Positions 17,249-26,213 are shown, counted from the first letter of the stretch. The stretch is DNA of 64,000 bases from UBA1765 sp045629945 (GCA_045629945.1 JAZQSE010000012.1:1-64000), one strand, 5' to 3'. The notes: generated by a model from the letters alone, not told the origin. Made by a program: numbers and translations.

Positions 17249-18405
17249 TATAAATTCATCCAAGTTTCAATTTGCTTAGAAGCAATTTCTGTGGCATTAC
17301 CCTTTTCCATCAGGCCAACATCTTTAAAAAATTTAACTAAATCATCTTCAAATTGCTTTTGATTAAACTTTAAAATATTCATTTCAAGTTCATCATTATT
17401 TTCTGCCACTGAAAAAGGTAGTTCTTTTAATTCAAAATAAAAATCTCTGTCATTTTTATAAGCTAAAATATCATTCGCAAATATAAAGCAAGGTCTCTTT
17501 AGCAAAGCATAATCAAACATGCAACTTGAATAATCAGTAATCAATGCGCTAGCTTCTAAAAGTAATTTTTGCATATCCGGATAATTTGTTGCATCAATAA
17601 CAGAACTATTAAATTCAATGTTATGTTTTAATTTCATAGCCATTGGGTGCAAACGAACTAAAAGAACCCATTTTTCACTCGTTTTATTTTCTAACACTTC
17701 TAAAATTTTTTTTGCATCAATGTTATAGCATTCAACACTATCATCTGCTCTAAATGTCGGAGCATATAAAAGAATATTAATCTTTGAATTTAATTTATAA
17801 TACTCATGAATTTCATTAACGTTTTGATTTTTAAAGAAAATATCATTCCTTGGCAACCCACTTTCTAACAAAGTCCCTTTGTAAAAAAATGCTCGCTTAT
17901 AAAGTTCAGAAGCCCACTTACTGTTTGACAAAAAAACATCTATTAAAGCAGAATTCACACGAACTCTTTTCATATATGCAGCATCTAAACTTTCTTTTAC
18001 ATCGCCTTCAACTTTTTTTAAGCCAATCCCACCATGCCATGTTTCCATATAAAACTGATTTTTCCTCTTCCGAGTAAATGCAAACTTTGTATGACTATCC
18101 ACCCAAACTTTTGCCGTAGCCAATTCGTAAATCATTTTCAATGAGTGCATCCCAAATACAACTTTACGCGTTCCTTCTGGTAATTCTGGATTGTATTTAG
18201 GATGACAAAGCCAAACTATATCTAAATCTGGGTATTTATTTTGTAAGTAATCAGATATACTTCTTGTACTATCACCACAACGTTTTCCACTAAAATTACA
18301 AAAGACTATTTTGTTCTTTTTTATAGGAAAAAGTCTAAAAAAATAAAACAGAAATATTTTGAACTTTTCCGATTTGCGCAAAGGCTTGAATATTTTTTTT
18401 AGCAT
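17248..18405 (-). CDS. CDP-glycerol glycerophosphotransferase family protein, copy 2
   Basis: 385 residues. The N-terminal part carries METWHGGIGLKK, and the C-terminal part has LLVRLHPMAMK and ALITDYSSCMFDYALLKRPC, the hallmark motifs of the TagB/TagF CDP-glycerol transferases (HG and HP/DYSS active-site residues). These are peripheral membrane enzymes that add phospho-alditol units from a CDP donor. It is paralogous to the gene upstream (18399-19568), overlaps it by 7 bp, and ends in a one-base overlap with the flippase. Confidence 0.9.
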   Translation of the reverse strand: MLKKIFKPLRKSEKFKIFLFYFFRLFPIKKNKIVFCNFSGKRCGDSTRSISDYLQNKYPDLDIVWLCHPKYNPELPEGTRKVVFGMHSLKMIYELATAKVWVDSHTKFAFTRKRKNQFYMETWHGGIGLKKVEGDVKESLDAAYMKRVRVNSALIDVFLSNSKWASELYKRAFFYKGTLLESGLPRNDIFFKNQNVNEIHEYYKLNSKINILLYAPTFRADDSVECYNIDAKKILEVLENKTSEKWVLLVRLHPMAMKLKHNIEFNSSVIDATNYPDMQKLLLEASALITDYSSCMFDYALLKRPCFIFANDILAYKNDRDFYFELKELPFSVAENNDELEMNILKFNQKQFEDDLVKFFKDVGLMEKGNATEIASKQIETWMNL

Positions 18406-19568
18406 AATTCAACCCCTTTTAGTGCATCTTCAAAATTTTCACTAGAACAAAGCTTATGAATCAAAAGTGCACAACGTTCTGAAGCGTTCCCATCATCTTT
18501 TAACGTGTGCTTTGCAAAAAAATCATTTACTTTTTTCAAATAGGAAGGTTCTTCAAAATTTAAAATAGCTCTTTCTAACTCATCATTATTTAAAGCACAA
18601 TAAAAAGGTAATTCATTTATTTCAAATAATAATCCACGTTCATTTATATAACTCTTAATATCTGGAGCAAACATAAATGCTGGTTTTCTGGAGATTAAGA
18701 AATCAAACATACAGCTTGAATAATCGGTAATAATAGAATCACTATAGGCTAACAATTCTTGAATATCAGGATAATCAGTAGCGTTCAATGTGTATTCATT
18801 GTAAAGATTTTTTCCTTCACAATGTTTTTTTGCCCAAGGATGCAATCGCAACAAACAAATCCAGTGACCGCCAAATTTATTTTCATACGCCTTTAAAATT
18901 CTTTTGATATCAAGCCCTGAATCCCATGCAGCAGTATCCTTTCTGAACGTTGGTGCGTAGAACAAGACCTTAGTTTCGCTTTTTAAATTAAAATATTTGC
19001 AAACCACATCTTCTTTTGGTTTAACAATCAAATCATTTCTAGGGTAACCAAACTCTGCTATTTTCCCACTATACCAAAAAGCACGTTTATAAACACCTGT
19101 ACAAAAACCACTATTTGAAATCATTAAATCAATTAATGGCGAATCATGCAACGCTTGTTTCACTGCTTGTGGACTAATTTTATCAACAGCATCTCTTTCA
19201 CATTTTTTTACACCTATCGCTCCATGCCAGGTTTGAATATAAAACTGACCCTTTCTTTTTTTTGCAAAAATACTTCTACGAACATTAGTAACCCAAATTT
19301 TTGCAGTTACTTGTTCATAAATAGATTGAATGGATTCAAATTTTACAAGTTTTATATAATCAGGAAACCCATTTTCAAATCCATTCTGAACTTGAAATAC
19401 AATTTTATATTCCGGATACAATTCATGAAGTTTTTCTGCAATGTATTTTGGATTACACCCAAATGAGCGACCATTATAGTTATCAAAAAAAATCTTGTTT
19501 TTCTGAATAGTAAAAATCCTAAACACAAAGAAACACAAGCGTTTAATGAAAAGCTTTATACTTCTCAT
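18399..19568 (-). CDS. CDP-glycerol glycerophosphotransferase family protein, copy 1
   Basis: 389 residues from ATG 19568, which has AAAGGA six bases upstream; the in-frame GTG at 19586 is inside the previous gene and less likely. Motifs: FYIQTWHGAIGVKK, CLLRLHPWAKK and SIITDYSSCMFDFLISRKP. It is clearly related to copy 2 along the full length but diverged, as in Gram-positive loci where a primase (TagB) and a polymerase (TagF) are separate. Both lack the long N-terminal extension of TagF, so polymerase length is not indicated. Confidence 0.9.
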   Translation of the reverse strand: MRSIKLFIKRLCFFVFRIFTIQKNKIFFDNYNGRSFGCNPKYIAEKLHELYPEYKIVFQVQNGFENGFPDYIKLVKFESIQSIYEQVTAKIWVTNVRRSIFAKKRKGQFYIQTWHGAIGVKKCERDAVDKISPQAVKQALHDSPLIDLMISNSGFCTGVYKRAFWYSGKIAEFGYPRNDLIVKPKEDVVCKYFNLKSETKVLFYAPTFRKDTAAWDSGLDIKRILKAYENKFGGHWICLLRLHPWAKKHCEGKNLYNEYTLNATDYPDIQELLAYSDSIITDYSSCMFDFLISRKPAFMFAPDIKSYINERGLLFEINELPFYCALNNDELERAILNFEEPSYLKKVNDFFAKHTLKDDGNASERCALLIHKLCSSENFEDALKGVELC

Positions 19569-19570
19569 AT

Positions 19571-20641
19571 TTATTCCTTTGTGCACAACATACTTTGCAT
19601 TAATCGTCTATACGATTCTTCTAAACTAACCGTTGGTTTCCAGCCAAGATTTTGCATTTTTGCAGAAGACAAATGGAGTTCAGTATCTGGAGCATAGCCA
19701 TAAGTCAACGAACTTTCTGGGACATCAAAAACAACTTTAATGTTATTGCCGGCCAATTTTGAAGCAACCATTTGAGCCATATCTTTAATACGAATATTTG
19801 ATTCTTCGTTTGAAATAGTATAAGCTTCGCCAGCACAACCTCTTGTCAAAAGAATCAAAATACCAATAATTGTATCTCTTGTATAACAATAATTTCCAAA
19901 AGACATTCCTGTCGTATGTAAAATTATATCTCGCTTTTCAAGGGCACTTTTGGCAAATTGAGCAAAGACACGGTTTTCCGAATAATGTATTCCTGCGCCA
20001 AAAGTTTGCGACAAGCGAGCTACTTTAATTGGCACATTATATTCACTTGCATAAGCAGCACATAAACATTCAGAAAGCCTTTTACTTTCTGGATAACAGC
20101 TTCGGACATTTTCTAGATCAATAAAACCTAAATCTTTTTCTTCTGCTTTTTTTTCAGACGCTTGAACAATACCAAAAGCTTCCATTGAAGATAAGTAAAC
20201 AGCACCTTTGGCATTCTTATTTTTTGCTAATTCTAAAAAATTCTGCGTCCCATTGATAGCCGTTTGAATAACTTCCACAGGTTTTGTTACAAATTCCTTT
20301 GACGCTGTTGCGCTAGCGGTATGAATTAAGTAATCAACTTCTTCTTTGACTTCAAAAACTTTTGTAACATCACCTTCAATAATTTTCAAATCAGAGCGAT
20401 TAAAGATATCAGCAAAAACCACTTTTGCTTTTTCAACATTCCGAGCACATGCTAAAATTTTAATATTGCTTTTATAAATTCGATTCCGACAAGCAAGGGC
20501 TTTTATTATCTGAGAGCCAATTAAGCCTGTTGCTCCTGTAACTAAAATAGTGGAACCATCTAATAGATTCCAATCTACGTCTGAACTAGCAATTATTTCT
20601 AAATCTTCTTGCAATATGTTATCTTTTTTAGCTTCTAGCAT
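19571..20641 (-). CDS. NAD(P)-dependent epimerase/dehydratase-type SDR
   Basis: 356 residues of the extended SDR family. The nucleotide-binding motif is VTGATGLIGS (about 33-42); the catalytic Tyr/Lys pair is in SCYPESKR. C-terminal segments (ETYxISN-like, LGWKPTVSLEESYRR) match sugar-nucleotide epimerases and decarboxylases. It follows the TarI-like gene after 2 bp. In some pneumococcal capsule loci a similar pair makes a CDP-linked sugar alcohol such as arabinitol or mannitol; that is recalled family knowledge, and the substrate here is inferred only. Confidence 0.83.
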   Translation of the reverse strand: MLEAKKDNILQEDLEIIASSDVDWNLLDGSTILVTGATGLIGSQIIKALACRNRIYKSNIKILACARNVEKAKVVFADIFNRSDLKIIEGDVTKVFEVKEEVDYLIHTASATASKEFVTKPVEVIQTAINGTQNFLELAKNKNAKGAVYLSSMEAFGIVQASEKKAEEKDLGFIDLENVRSCYPESKRLSECLCAAYASEYNVPIKVARLSQTFGAGIHYSENRVFAQFAKSALEKRDIILHTTGMSFGNYCYTRDTIIGILILLTRGCAGEAYTISNEESNIRIKDMAQMVASKLAGNNIKVVFDVPESSLTYGYAPDTELHLSSAKMQNLGWKPTVSLEESYRRLMQSMLCTKE

Positions 20642-20643
20642 AA

Positions 20644-21369
20644 TTAAAATCCAAAAATTTGAGAATTTTCGCGGATTTCATAGATTGCTCTAAACAAATA
20701 AAAATCCATTGGCGTTGTAATTTTAATATTCTCTACAGGTCCATCAACTGTCGTTAAATCAAAACCATAATGTTGCATTAAACTAGCAGAATCAATCATA
20801 TTAGTATTTCCATCAGCAATAGCTTTTATATGAACTTCAAATATATCTTTCATGAAAAAACTTTGCGGAGCTCGAGCCAGTTTGCAATCTTTTCTGTCCA
20901 TAATCTTAGTTATGGAATTTTTAGAATCTGTAGAAACTATTGTTTCTATCGCCGGAGCTACGGTAATTGCAGAACCATTTTCTTTAACGCATAAAATATT
21001 ATCTGTAATCAACTGTTCAGAAATTAATGGACGGACTCCATCATGAATCAAAACTATTGAATCTTTATATTCATCATTATCATGTATCGCTTTTAATCCA
21101 TTATAAATAGATGCTTGACCAGTTTCTCCACCAGGAACAACAAACTTCACTTTTTTAAAATGATACCTTTCCAACAATTCTTTAAGATATTCTATCCAGT
21201 CTTCGACACAAACAATACATATTGCATCTATTTCTCTATGCCGTTCAAAATATTCTAATGTATGAATGATAATAGCTCTGCCGTTTAATTCCAAAAACTG
21301 CTTTGGTCGTTGTTTAGAATTCATTCGAGAGCCGACACCACCAGCAAATATCAAACCAACATTTTTCAT
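20644..21369 (-). CDS. IspD/TarI-family cytidylyltransferase
   Basis: 241 residues. The N-terminal CTP-binding loop is AGGVGSRM, followed by RPKQFLELNG; HDGVRPLIS and VENIKITTPMDFYL are conserved in IspD and TarI. IspD makes CDP-methylerythritol; TarI makes CDP-ribitol. The position beside an SDR and CDP-glycerol-type transferases favours a CDP-alditol-forming enzyme rather than isoprenoid synthesis, and that is inference. The gene lies 14 bp after the GT2 fusion gene. Confidence 0.82.
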   Translation of the reverse strand: MKNVGLIFAGGVGSRMNSKQRPKQFLELNGRAIIIHTLEYFERHREIDAICIVCVEDWIEYLKELLERYHFKKVKFVVPGGETGQASIYNGLKAIHDNDEYKDSIVLIHDGVRPLISEQLITDNILCVKENGSAITVAPAIETIVSTDSKNSITKIMDRKDCKLARAPQSFFMKDIFEVHIKAIADGNTNMIDSASLMQHYGFDLTTVDGPVENIKITTPMDFYLFRAIYEIRENSQIFGF

Positions 21370-21382
21370 ACAATTCTACCTA

Positions 21383-23008
21383 CTAAAATTCCAACAATAA
21401 TCCGCCATGGACATAAATATGGTTACCGCGTTTCCGCAATTTTTCATAACCAGCAAGAATCAGAATAGAAGAGCGGTCTCCATTTTTGATATCTACGCCT
21501 CCGCCAAGTTTCCAAATCAAACGTTTATCGTTTCCAAATGCGTAGCCATAATCACCAGTAAAAACCGGTAAAACGGTTGAACCAAAAGGTAAACGTAACC
21601 AAATAGATGCGGTCACCGGCACATAATATTTACCATAAATATCCTGATAACCGCTACCGATTCCAAAGAAAACCATTTGGTCAAAACGATACCATAAATG
21701 CCCTGTTACATCTAAATTAAACAAAAGGTCTTCTCTGTCTTCTAAAGAAGAAAGTGTCCCTACTTCTGCAGAAAAGCCGACATCGGCAAACGAATCGGTT
21801 GGTGTCAAAAATGAAAACGCAAAAACAAGCCCTAACACAGACAAGATAGTCGAAGAAAATGTTTTTTCTTCACTACGAGCTTCACGGGCCCAACCGCCAC
21901 CAGTCTGTTTACAAAACGACAAGAAAAATCCTTTTAACATAGCCATATTCATAGATAAAAAATAATAAGCCTGTGGAATAATTTTAAGTAACGCCAATAA
22001 AAAGAACAAGAGAATAGCACCAAAAACAGCGATATAAAATGGTGAAGCAGAAAAAGCAAGCACCGCTGAAGACAAAATGCACAAAATTCCTAAATGAGGC
22101 GAGAACCAACGCAACAATTTATGTGAAAAGAATAAATACGCTAAAAGCGGACGAAAGGGATTTAGCAAAGGTAAATAAGAGAAGAGATAATTGAAATTAG
22201 CTCGCCCGATTCTCACTTTTCTACGGTATTCCCCAGAAGCTTCTTTTGAAGTGACTTCGGTACCAATAGCTCCATTTACAAATGTGCAATAATAACCTTT
22301 TTGCAAAATTTTCACTGTTACAAAAAAGTCATCCATAACGCTTTTTTTCACAGGGAGCGCCGTATAAAGTTCTCGACGAATGGCATACAAAGCACCATTA
22401 CCGCCAATTAAACGATCAAGCATTCCTTCAAATTTTTTGATTTCAGATTCTAAATCCCAGTAAGCACTTTCGCCTTTACCTAAAGGCGTTCCACTCAAAT
22501 CAGAAAGAATTAAATGGCCACACACGCATCCAATTTTGGAATCATTAAATGGTGCAACCAACTGACGCACCACATTAGGGAAAAACATTGTATTTGCATC
22601 ACAGAATAAAAGAATTTCTCCCGATGCTTTTTGTTGCAACCGATTTAACATTGCCGCTTTACCGGCATTTTTTTCTGCGCGAATTAAAGTGATGCCGCGC
22701 TCTGAAAAACGCTCTACAATTTCAGCCGTTTTATCTGCCGAGCCATCGTCTCCTATTAAAATTTCCAAGAGCTCTTTTGGGTAATCGATTTCTAAAAGAT
22801 TTTCAATTTTTCTTTCAATTATACTTTCTTCATTATAGGCTGAAATCAGTATAGACACTTTGGGCAAAGCGACTTTCTTTTCCGAGGATTTTCTTTTAAA
22901 AATTTCACTGAGCCAGGGTAATGATAAAGGGAAAAGTATATAGCAATGCACTAAAAGCACAAGTGCACTCCAAAAAACAATCGTCGCAACCAGCAAATAT
23001 GTTTCCAT
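21383..23008 (-). CDS. GT2 glycosyltransferase fused to a beta-rich C-terminal module
   Basis: 541 residues. The first ~375 are a membrane GT2 enzyme: one N-terminal helix, KVSILISAYNEESIIERKIE, IGDDGSADKT, FCDANTM, and C-terminal helices resembling PgaC/BcsA-type synthases. From about residue 385 a second hydrophobic stretch (ILSVLGLVFAFSFLTPTDSF) ends in a signal-peptidase-like SFADVG, and the last 134 residues alternate hydrophobic and polar and end in LLLEF, like a small outer-membrane barrel. In-frame TTG and GTG codons occur at the start of that stretch, so the tail could be made separately. The gene is coupled to the thioredoxin gene by TAATG. Confidence 0.8.
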   Translation of the reverse strand: METYLLVATIVFWSALVLLVHCYILFPLSLPWLSEIFKRKSSEKKVALPKVSILISAYNEESIIERKIENLLEIDYPKELLEILIGDDGSADKTAEIVERFSERGITLIRAEKNAGKAAMLNRLQQKASGEILLFCDANTMFFPNVVRQLVAPFNDSKIGCVCGHLILSDLSGTPLGKGESAYWDLESEIKKFEGMLDRLIGGNGALYAIRRELYTALPVKKSVMDDFFVTVKILQKGYYCTFVNGAIGTEVTSKEASGEYRRKVRIGRANFNYLFSYLPLLNPFRPLLAYLFFSHKLLRWFSPHLGILCILSSAVLAFSASPFYIAVFGAILLFFLLALLKIIPQAYYFLSMNMAMLKGFFLSFCKQTGGGWAREARSEEKTFSSTILSVLGLVFAFSFLTPTDSFADVGFSAEVGTLSSLEDREDLLFNLDVTGHLWYRFDQMVFFGIGSGYQDIYGKYYVPVTASIWLRLPFGSTVLPVFTGDYGYAFGNDKRLIWKLGGGVDIKNGDRSSILILAGYEKLRKRGNHIYVHGGLLLEF

Positions 23009-23469
23009 TAAAACACCCCTTTCTTTTTAGAGTTTTTCCGGAAGCCTTCATAAAGAATTTTATCTAAAAAACGCAACATTCCCTCTTTTCCCATAGCACC
23101 ACTCAATGAAAGTAGCGATACTCCAGAATAATCTAGAATAACATAGCTGGGGATTCCTTGTAATTTTAAAACGCTTGTGTAACATTCTTTTATAGGAACA
23201 TTCTTGCTTTCACAAAAAACAGAATCCATAGAATCAACATTCAAACGAACGGCATAAAAATTGTCTTTTATTTTTTTCTGCACTTCTTTGTCTGAAAAAA
23301 CATTGGCCTGCATTACTTGACAAGGCACACACCAATCGGCATAGTATTCAATAAATAGTGGGCGTTTATCTTTTTTAGCTAGCGTTAAAGCCTCTTGCAT
23401 AGGTTTCCAGAAAGTGTCTGCAAAAGAAAATCCAAGAAACAAAAATATTCCTAAAAAAAATGCTTTCAT
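23008..23469 (-). CDS. Exported thioredoxin-like protein (CVPC active site)
   Basis: 153 residues: a signal peptide (MKAFFLGIFLFLGFSFADT) then a thioredoxin fold with ADWCVPCQVMQ as redox motif and the cis-Pro segment LQGIPSYVILD. It resembles the DsbD C-terminal domain and the thioredoxin_7 group, which reduce or isomerise disulfides in the periplasm. The last step before the neighbouring lipoprotein gene is a 4-bp ATGA overlap, and it shares one base with the GT2 fusion gene, so the three are translationally coupled. Its substrate is unknown. Confidence 0.88.
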   Translation of the reverse strand: MKAFFLGIFLFLGFSFADTFWKPMQEALTLAKKDKRPLFIEYYADWCVPCQVMQANVFSDKEVQKKIKDNFYAVRLNVDSMDSVFCESKNVPIKECYTSVLKLQGIPSYVILDYSGVSLLSLSGAMGKEGMLRFLDKILYEGFRKNSKKKGVF

Positions 23470-23798
23470 CTAGACTCCTTGCTTTTTGTTTTTTGCAAAG
23501 TGTCTACATAAGAGAGCACCTCTGTCTGAAACGCATTCCACATTGAATAATTTTTCTGCAATTTTTCAAATTCTTCTGAAAACGATTCAATAGTAAATCC
23601 ATATTTTTCAAGTATGGATTTATTTAAAAGGTTTGCTTCAGGACGCGTTCCATAAATTTCAGTTATCGCACGCATTTCAACATAAGCTTTACTAAAATTG
23701 GGAGAAATATTTCCTGAGTGTTCTTGACAAGCGCACAGAACAAGAATCAAAAAAGATATCAGAATCCCTGTTTTAATTTTCACTTTCGCTGAGAGCAT
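23466..23798 (-). CDS. Small lipoprotein of unknown function
   Basis: 110 residues from ATG 23798. A Lys-rich start is followed by a hydrophobic core and the lipobox LCAC, so it is a probable lipoprotein. The mature part (about 85 residues) is helical and charged, with no recognised domain. The gene begins inside ftsY (26-bp overlap) and ends in ATGA overlap with the thioredoxin gene. A TTG at 23819 is the alternative start. Resemblance to DUF4296-type lipoproteins of the FCB group is possible but I am not certain. Confidence 0.72.
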   Translation of the reverse strand: MLSAKVKIKTGILISFLILVLCACQEHSGNISPNFSKAYVEMRAITEIYGTRPEANLLNKSILEKYGFTIESFSEEFEKLQKNYSMWNAFQTEVLSYVDTLQKTKSKESR

Positions 23799-24696
23799 TT
23801 TCAAAAAGCCCTTCCACAAATTCTTGCTTATTAAAAGGCACTAATTGGTCAATTCTTTCACCAACGCCAATCCAGCGAATGGGTATCTGTAAAGAACCTG
23901 CTATAGACAACACAGAACCACCACGCGCAGTACCATCTAATTTGGTTACCACAATTCCAGTCAAAGGAAAACTCTTATGGAAAATTTTGGTTTGATTTAT
24001 CGCATTTTGCCCAGTGGTTCCATCAATAACAAGCCAAATATCATGTGGATAGTTTTCATCGTGTTTCCGCATAACGCGAACCACTTTAGAAAGTTCATCC
24101 ATCAAATAATCTTTATTATGTAAACGACCAGCAGTGTCTACAAGAACAACATCACAACCGCGAGCTTTCGCAGCAGCACAGGCGTCAAAGGCGACGGCCG
24201 CAGGGTCCGAGCCTTCCTGGTGCCGGACAAATTCGGCACCAGAACGTTCCGCCCAGGTTTCTAATTGTTCAATGGCGGCTGCGCGGAACGTATCGCCTGC
24301 CGCAATCATTACCTTTTTACCTTCAGAAGCAAAACGCGAAGCCAGCTTGCCAATAGTCGTTGTTTTACCAGCCCCATTTACGCCAATTACAAGAATCACA
24401 TGCGGAGAACCTTTAAGTTCAAACTGCGGCGGATCCTGCAATAAACGTTCAGCTTCATTACGCATAATGGACAAAACTTCTTTTTCTGTCAACGATTTTC
24501 CAAGAGCATTTTCACGCAGAGCATCTGTCAACAAGAAAGCCGCTTCCACACCGACATCTGCTTTAATTAAATGTTCTTCTAAATCTTCTAAAGTTTCATC
24601 AGTGATTTTTCCGACACCAACAATACCTTTCAACTCGCCAAGCAAAGCTTCACGAGTTTTTTGCAAACCAGATTTTATTGCTGAAAAAAGACCCAT
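23773..24696 (-). CDS. ftsY: Signal recognition particle receptor FtsY
   Basis: 307 residues from ATG 24696, which shares one base with the clpP stop (TAATG). The N-terminal four-helix N domain starts at MGLFSAIKSGLQKTREALLG; the G domain carries GVNGAGKTTTIGKLA (G1), DTFRAAAIEQL, DTAGRLHNK (G3) and TKLDGTARGG (G4). FtsY docks ribosome-SRP complexes at the SecYEG translocon. The acidic A domain of E. coli FtsY is absent, as in many bacteria. The upstream in-frame extension overlapping clpP is not used. Confidence 0.96.
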   Translation of the reverse strand: MGLFSAIKSGLQKTREALLGELKGIVGVGKITDETLEDLEEHLIKADVGVEAAFLLTDALRENALGKSLTEKEVLSIMRNEAERLLQDPPQFELKGSPHVILVIGVNGAGKTTTIGKLASRFASEGKKVMIAAGDTFRAAAIEQLETWAERSGAEFVRHQEGSDPAAVAFDACAAAKARGCDVVLVDTAGRLHNKDYLMDELSKVVRVMRKHDENYPHDIWLVIDGTTGQNAINQTKIFHKSFPLTGIVVTKLDGTARGGSVLSIAGSLQIPIRWIGVGERIDQLVPFNKQEFVEGLFENALSESEN

Positions 24697-25286
24697 TAGC
24701 GATAACTCTCTACAATATCCACTAAACCATAAACTTTTGCAGCTTCTGCGGCAAACCAATTATCACGTTCCGTATCCTTATCAATTTCTTCAACTGATTT
24801 TCCTGAATGACGAGCTAAAATTTCTGTCGTCACTTCACGAATACGAAGCATTTCTTCTGCCTGAATCTGAATATCTGAAGCAGGGCCTGTCATTTGTCCG
24901 TGAATCAATGGCTGGTGAATCATAATACGAGCATTTGGCCATGCATAACGCTTACCTTTTGCACCGGCTACTAAAAGAACAGCACCCATCGAAGCCGCTT
25001 GACCACAACAAACCGTAACCACATCGCTTTCTATTGCCTGCATGCAGTCATAAATAGCTAAGCCACTAGAAATAACGCCACCTGGACTATTGATAAACAA
25101 AATAATATCATCGTGAGAAATTGAATCTAAATACAATAATTGCTTTACAATGCGTTCTGCACTTTCATCATCGACTCCGCCCCAAAGGAAAATTCGCCGA
25201 TTATTAGCCAGATGTTCTTCAGCTTGTTTCAAAAAATCACTTTTCTTTGTTTCATCTTGTTTTTGTTCACATTTCATAGAAAACAT
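24696..25286 (-). CDS. clpP: ATP-dependent Clp protease proteolytic subunit
   Basis: 196 residues. The catalytic triad is visible: Ser in GQAASMGAVLL, His in RIMIHQPL, and Asp in DKDTERDNW. The N-terminal segment is slightly extended (MFSMKCEQKQDETKKS). ClpP forms the tetradecameric barrel that degrades substrates fed by ClpX or ClpA. CGGAG lies about six bases before ATG 25286. No clpX or tig gene is adjacent. It is the first gene of the long minus-strand run and is divergent from aroD, so its promoter must be in 25287-25369. Confidence 0.95.
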   Translation of the reverse strand: MFSMKCEQKQDETKKSDFLKQAEEHLANNRRIFLWGGVDDESAERIVKQLLYLDSISHDDIILFINSPGGVISSGLAIYDCMQAIESDVVTVCCGQAASMGAVLLVAGAKGKRYAWPNARIMIHQPLIHGQMTGPASDIQIQAEEMLRIREVTTEILARHSGKSVEEIDKDTERDNWFAAEAAKVYGLVDIVESYR

Positions 25287-25369
25287 AAAAAACTCCGTTT
25301 TTTCTCAAATTTAAAAAAAAATCCTTCTGACATCTCGCCAAGCAAGAGCATATTTGATATCTTTTGCGT

Positions 25370-26137
25370 ATGATTTCGCAAGGTCATATTGTAGGATTGC
25401 TAAATCCCGAAATTCTTCTTGAGCTAGAACAAAACCCAGACGGTGAAATAGCCCAGATAACTTCTTTATGTTCTGCTTTAGAAATTCGTTACGATTGGTT
25501 TGAAAACGAAACGGAATGGCCTAACCTATCTTCTCGCATTCGTTCCATTTTCCCAGACAAACTTCAAATAGGAACAATCCGGCTAGTTCGAGACGGAGGT
25601 TTATTTGACAATGCCTGTGCCACCATGCGTCTAAAAAATTGGGGACAAATTCTTACAGAAGAACAAACCCCGGACCTTTTAGACCTTGAACAAGATTGTC
25701 TTTTCGATTTTGAAGCACTAAACGTTTTTGCTTCTGCAAGAGATGTAAAAATTTTAATTTCTCAGCATAATTTTTTACGTATCCCGCCTTATCCCGTTCT
25801 CACCACTCTCGTAGAAGATGCCAAAAGAATCGGTGCGTCTGGAGTCAAAATAGCTGCTATGAGTAATGCCGAGGGCGATTCAGACCCTCTCTACGACTTT
25901 ATTCAAGAATTTTCTAAAGATTTTCCTTATTTTTCAGCATTTGCTATGGGAAACACAGGAAAACCAAGCCGAATACTTTCTTTGTTGAAAGGAGCGAACC
26001 TTTCTTATGGCAGTATTTTAGAATCTTCTGTTCCTGGGCAACTTTCTGTACGGCTTATGCACGAGATTTTAACAAAAATCACAGAAATTAATGACGAAAC
26101 AGCTATTCGTCAGTTTTTAAATCAATCTTTACTCTAA
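25370..26137 (+). CDS. aroD: Type I 3-dehydroquinate dehydratase
   Basis: 255 residues. The family's catalytic elements are all present: EIRYDWF (substrate carboxylate binding), ISQHNF (catalytic His), GASGVKIAAM (Schiff-base Lys), FAMGNTGKPSR and SVPGQLSV. The enzyme makes 3-dehydroshikimate in the shikimate pathway. ATG 25370 is preferred over an in-frame TTG two codons upstream. No Shine-Dalgarno is seen, and a TATCTTTTG box (25358-25366) ends just before the ATG. It is divergent from clpP and followed by the ptsN-like gene. Confidence 0.88.
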   Translation: MISQGHIVGLLNPEILLELEQNPDGEIAQITSLCSALEIRYDWFENETEWPNLSSRIRSIFPDKLQIGTIRLVRDGGLFDNACATMRLKNWGQILTEEQTPDLLDLEQDCLFDFEALNVFASARDVKILISQHNFLRIPPYPVLTTLVEDAKRIGASGVKIAAMSNAEGDSDPLYDFIQEFSKDFPYFSAFAMGNTGKPSRILSLLKGANLSYGSILESSVPGQLSVRLMHEILTKITEINDETAIRQFLNQSLL

Positions 26138-26213
26138 ATTATTCTTTAAAAATCTCCCCAATCGGCTGATTTTTTGCTAAACTATCTTTAATTGTTTCTT
26201 TTTGAGGATTTTT

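Noticed and set aside
20644..21369. Call as housekeeping ispD
   Set aside because: Context with SDR and CDP-glycerol-type transferases favours a TarI-like role, although IspD activity is not excluded.
24134..24925. 263-codon open frame antisense to ftsY and clpP
   Set aside because: It is a shadow of two well-supported genes on the other strand; codon pattern and Ser/Pro-rich translation look spurious.
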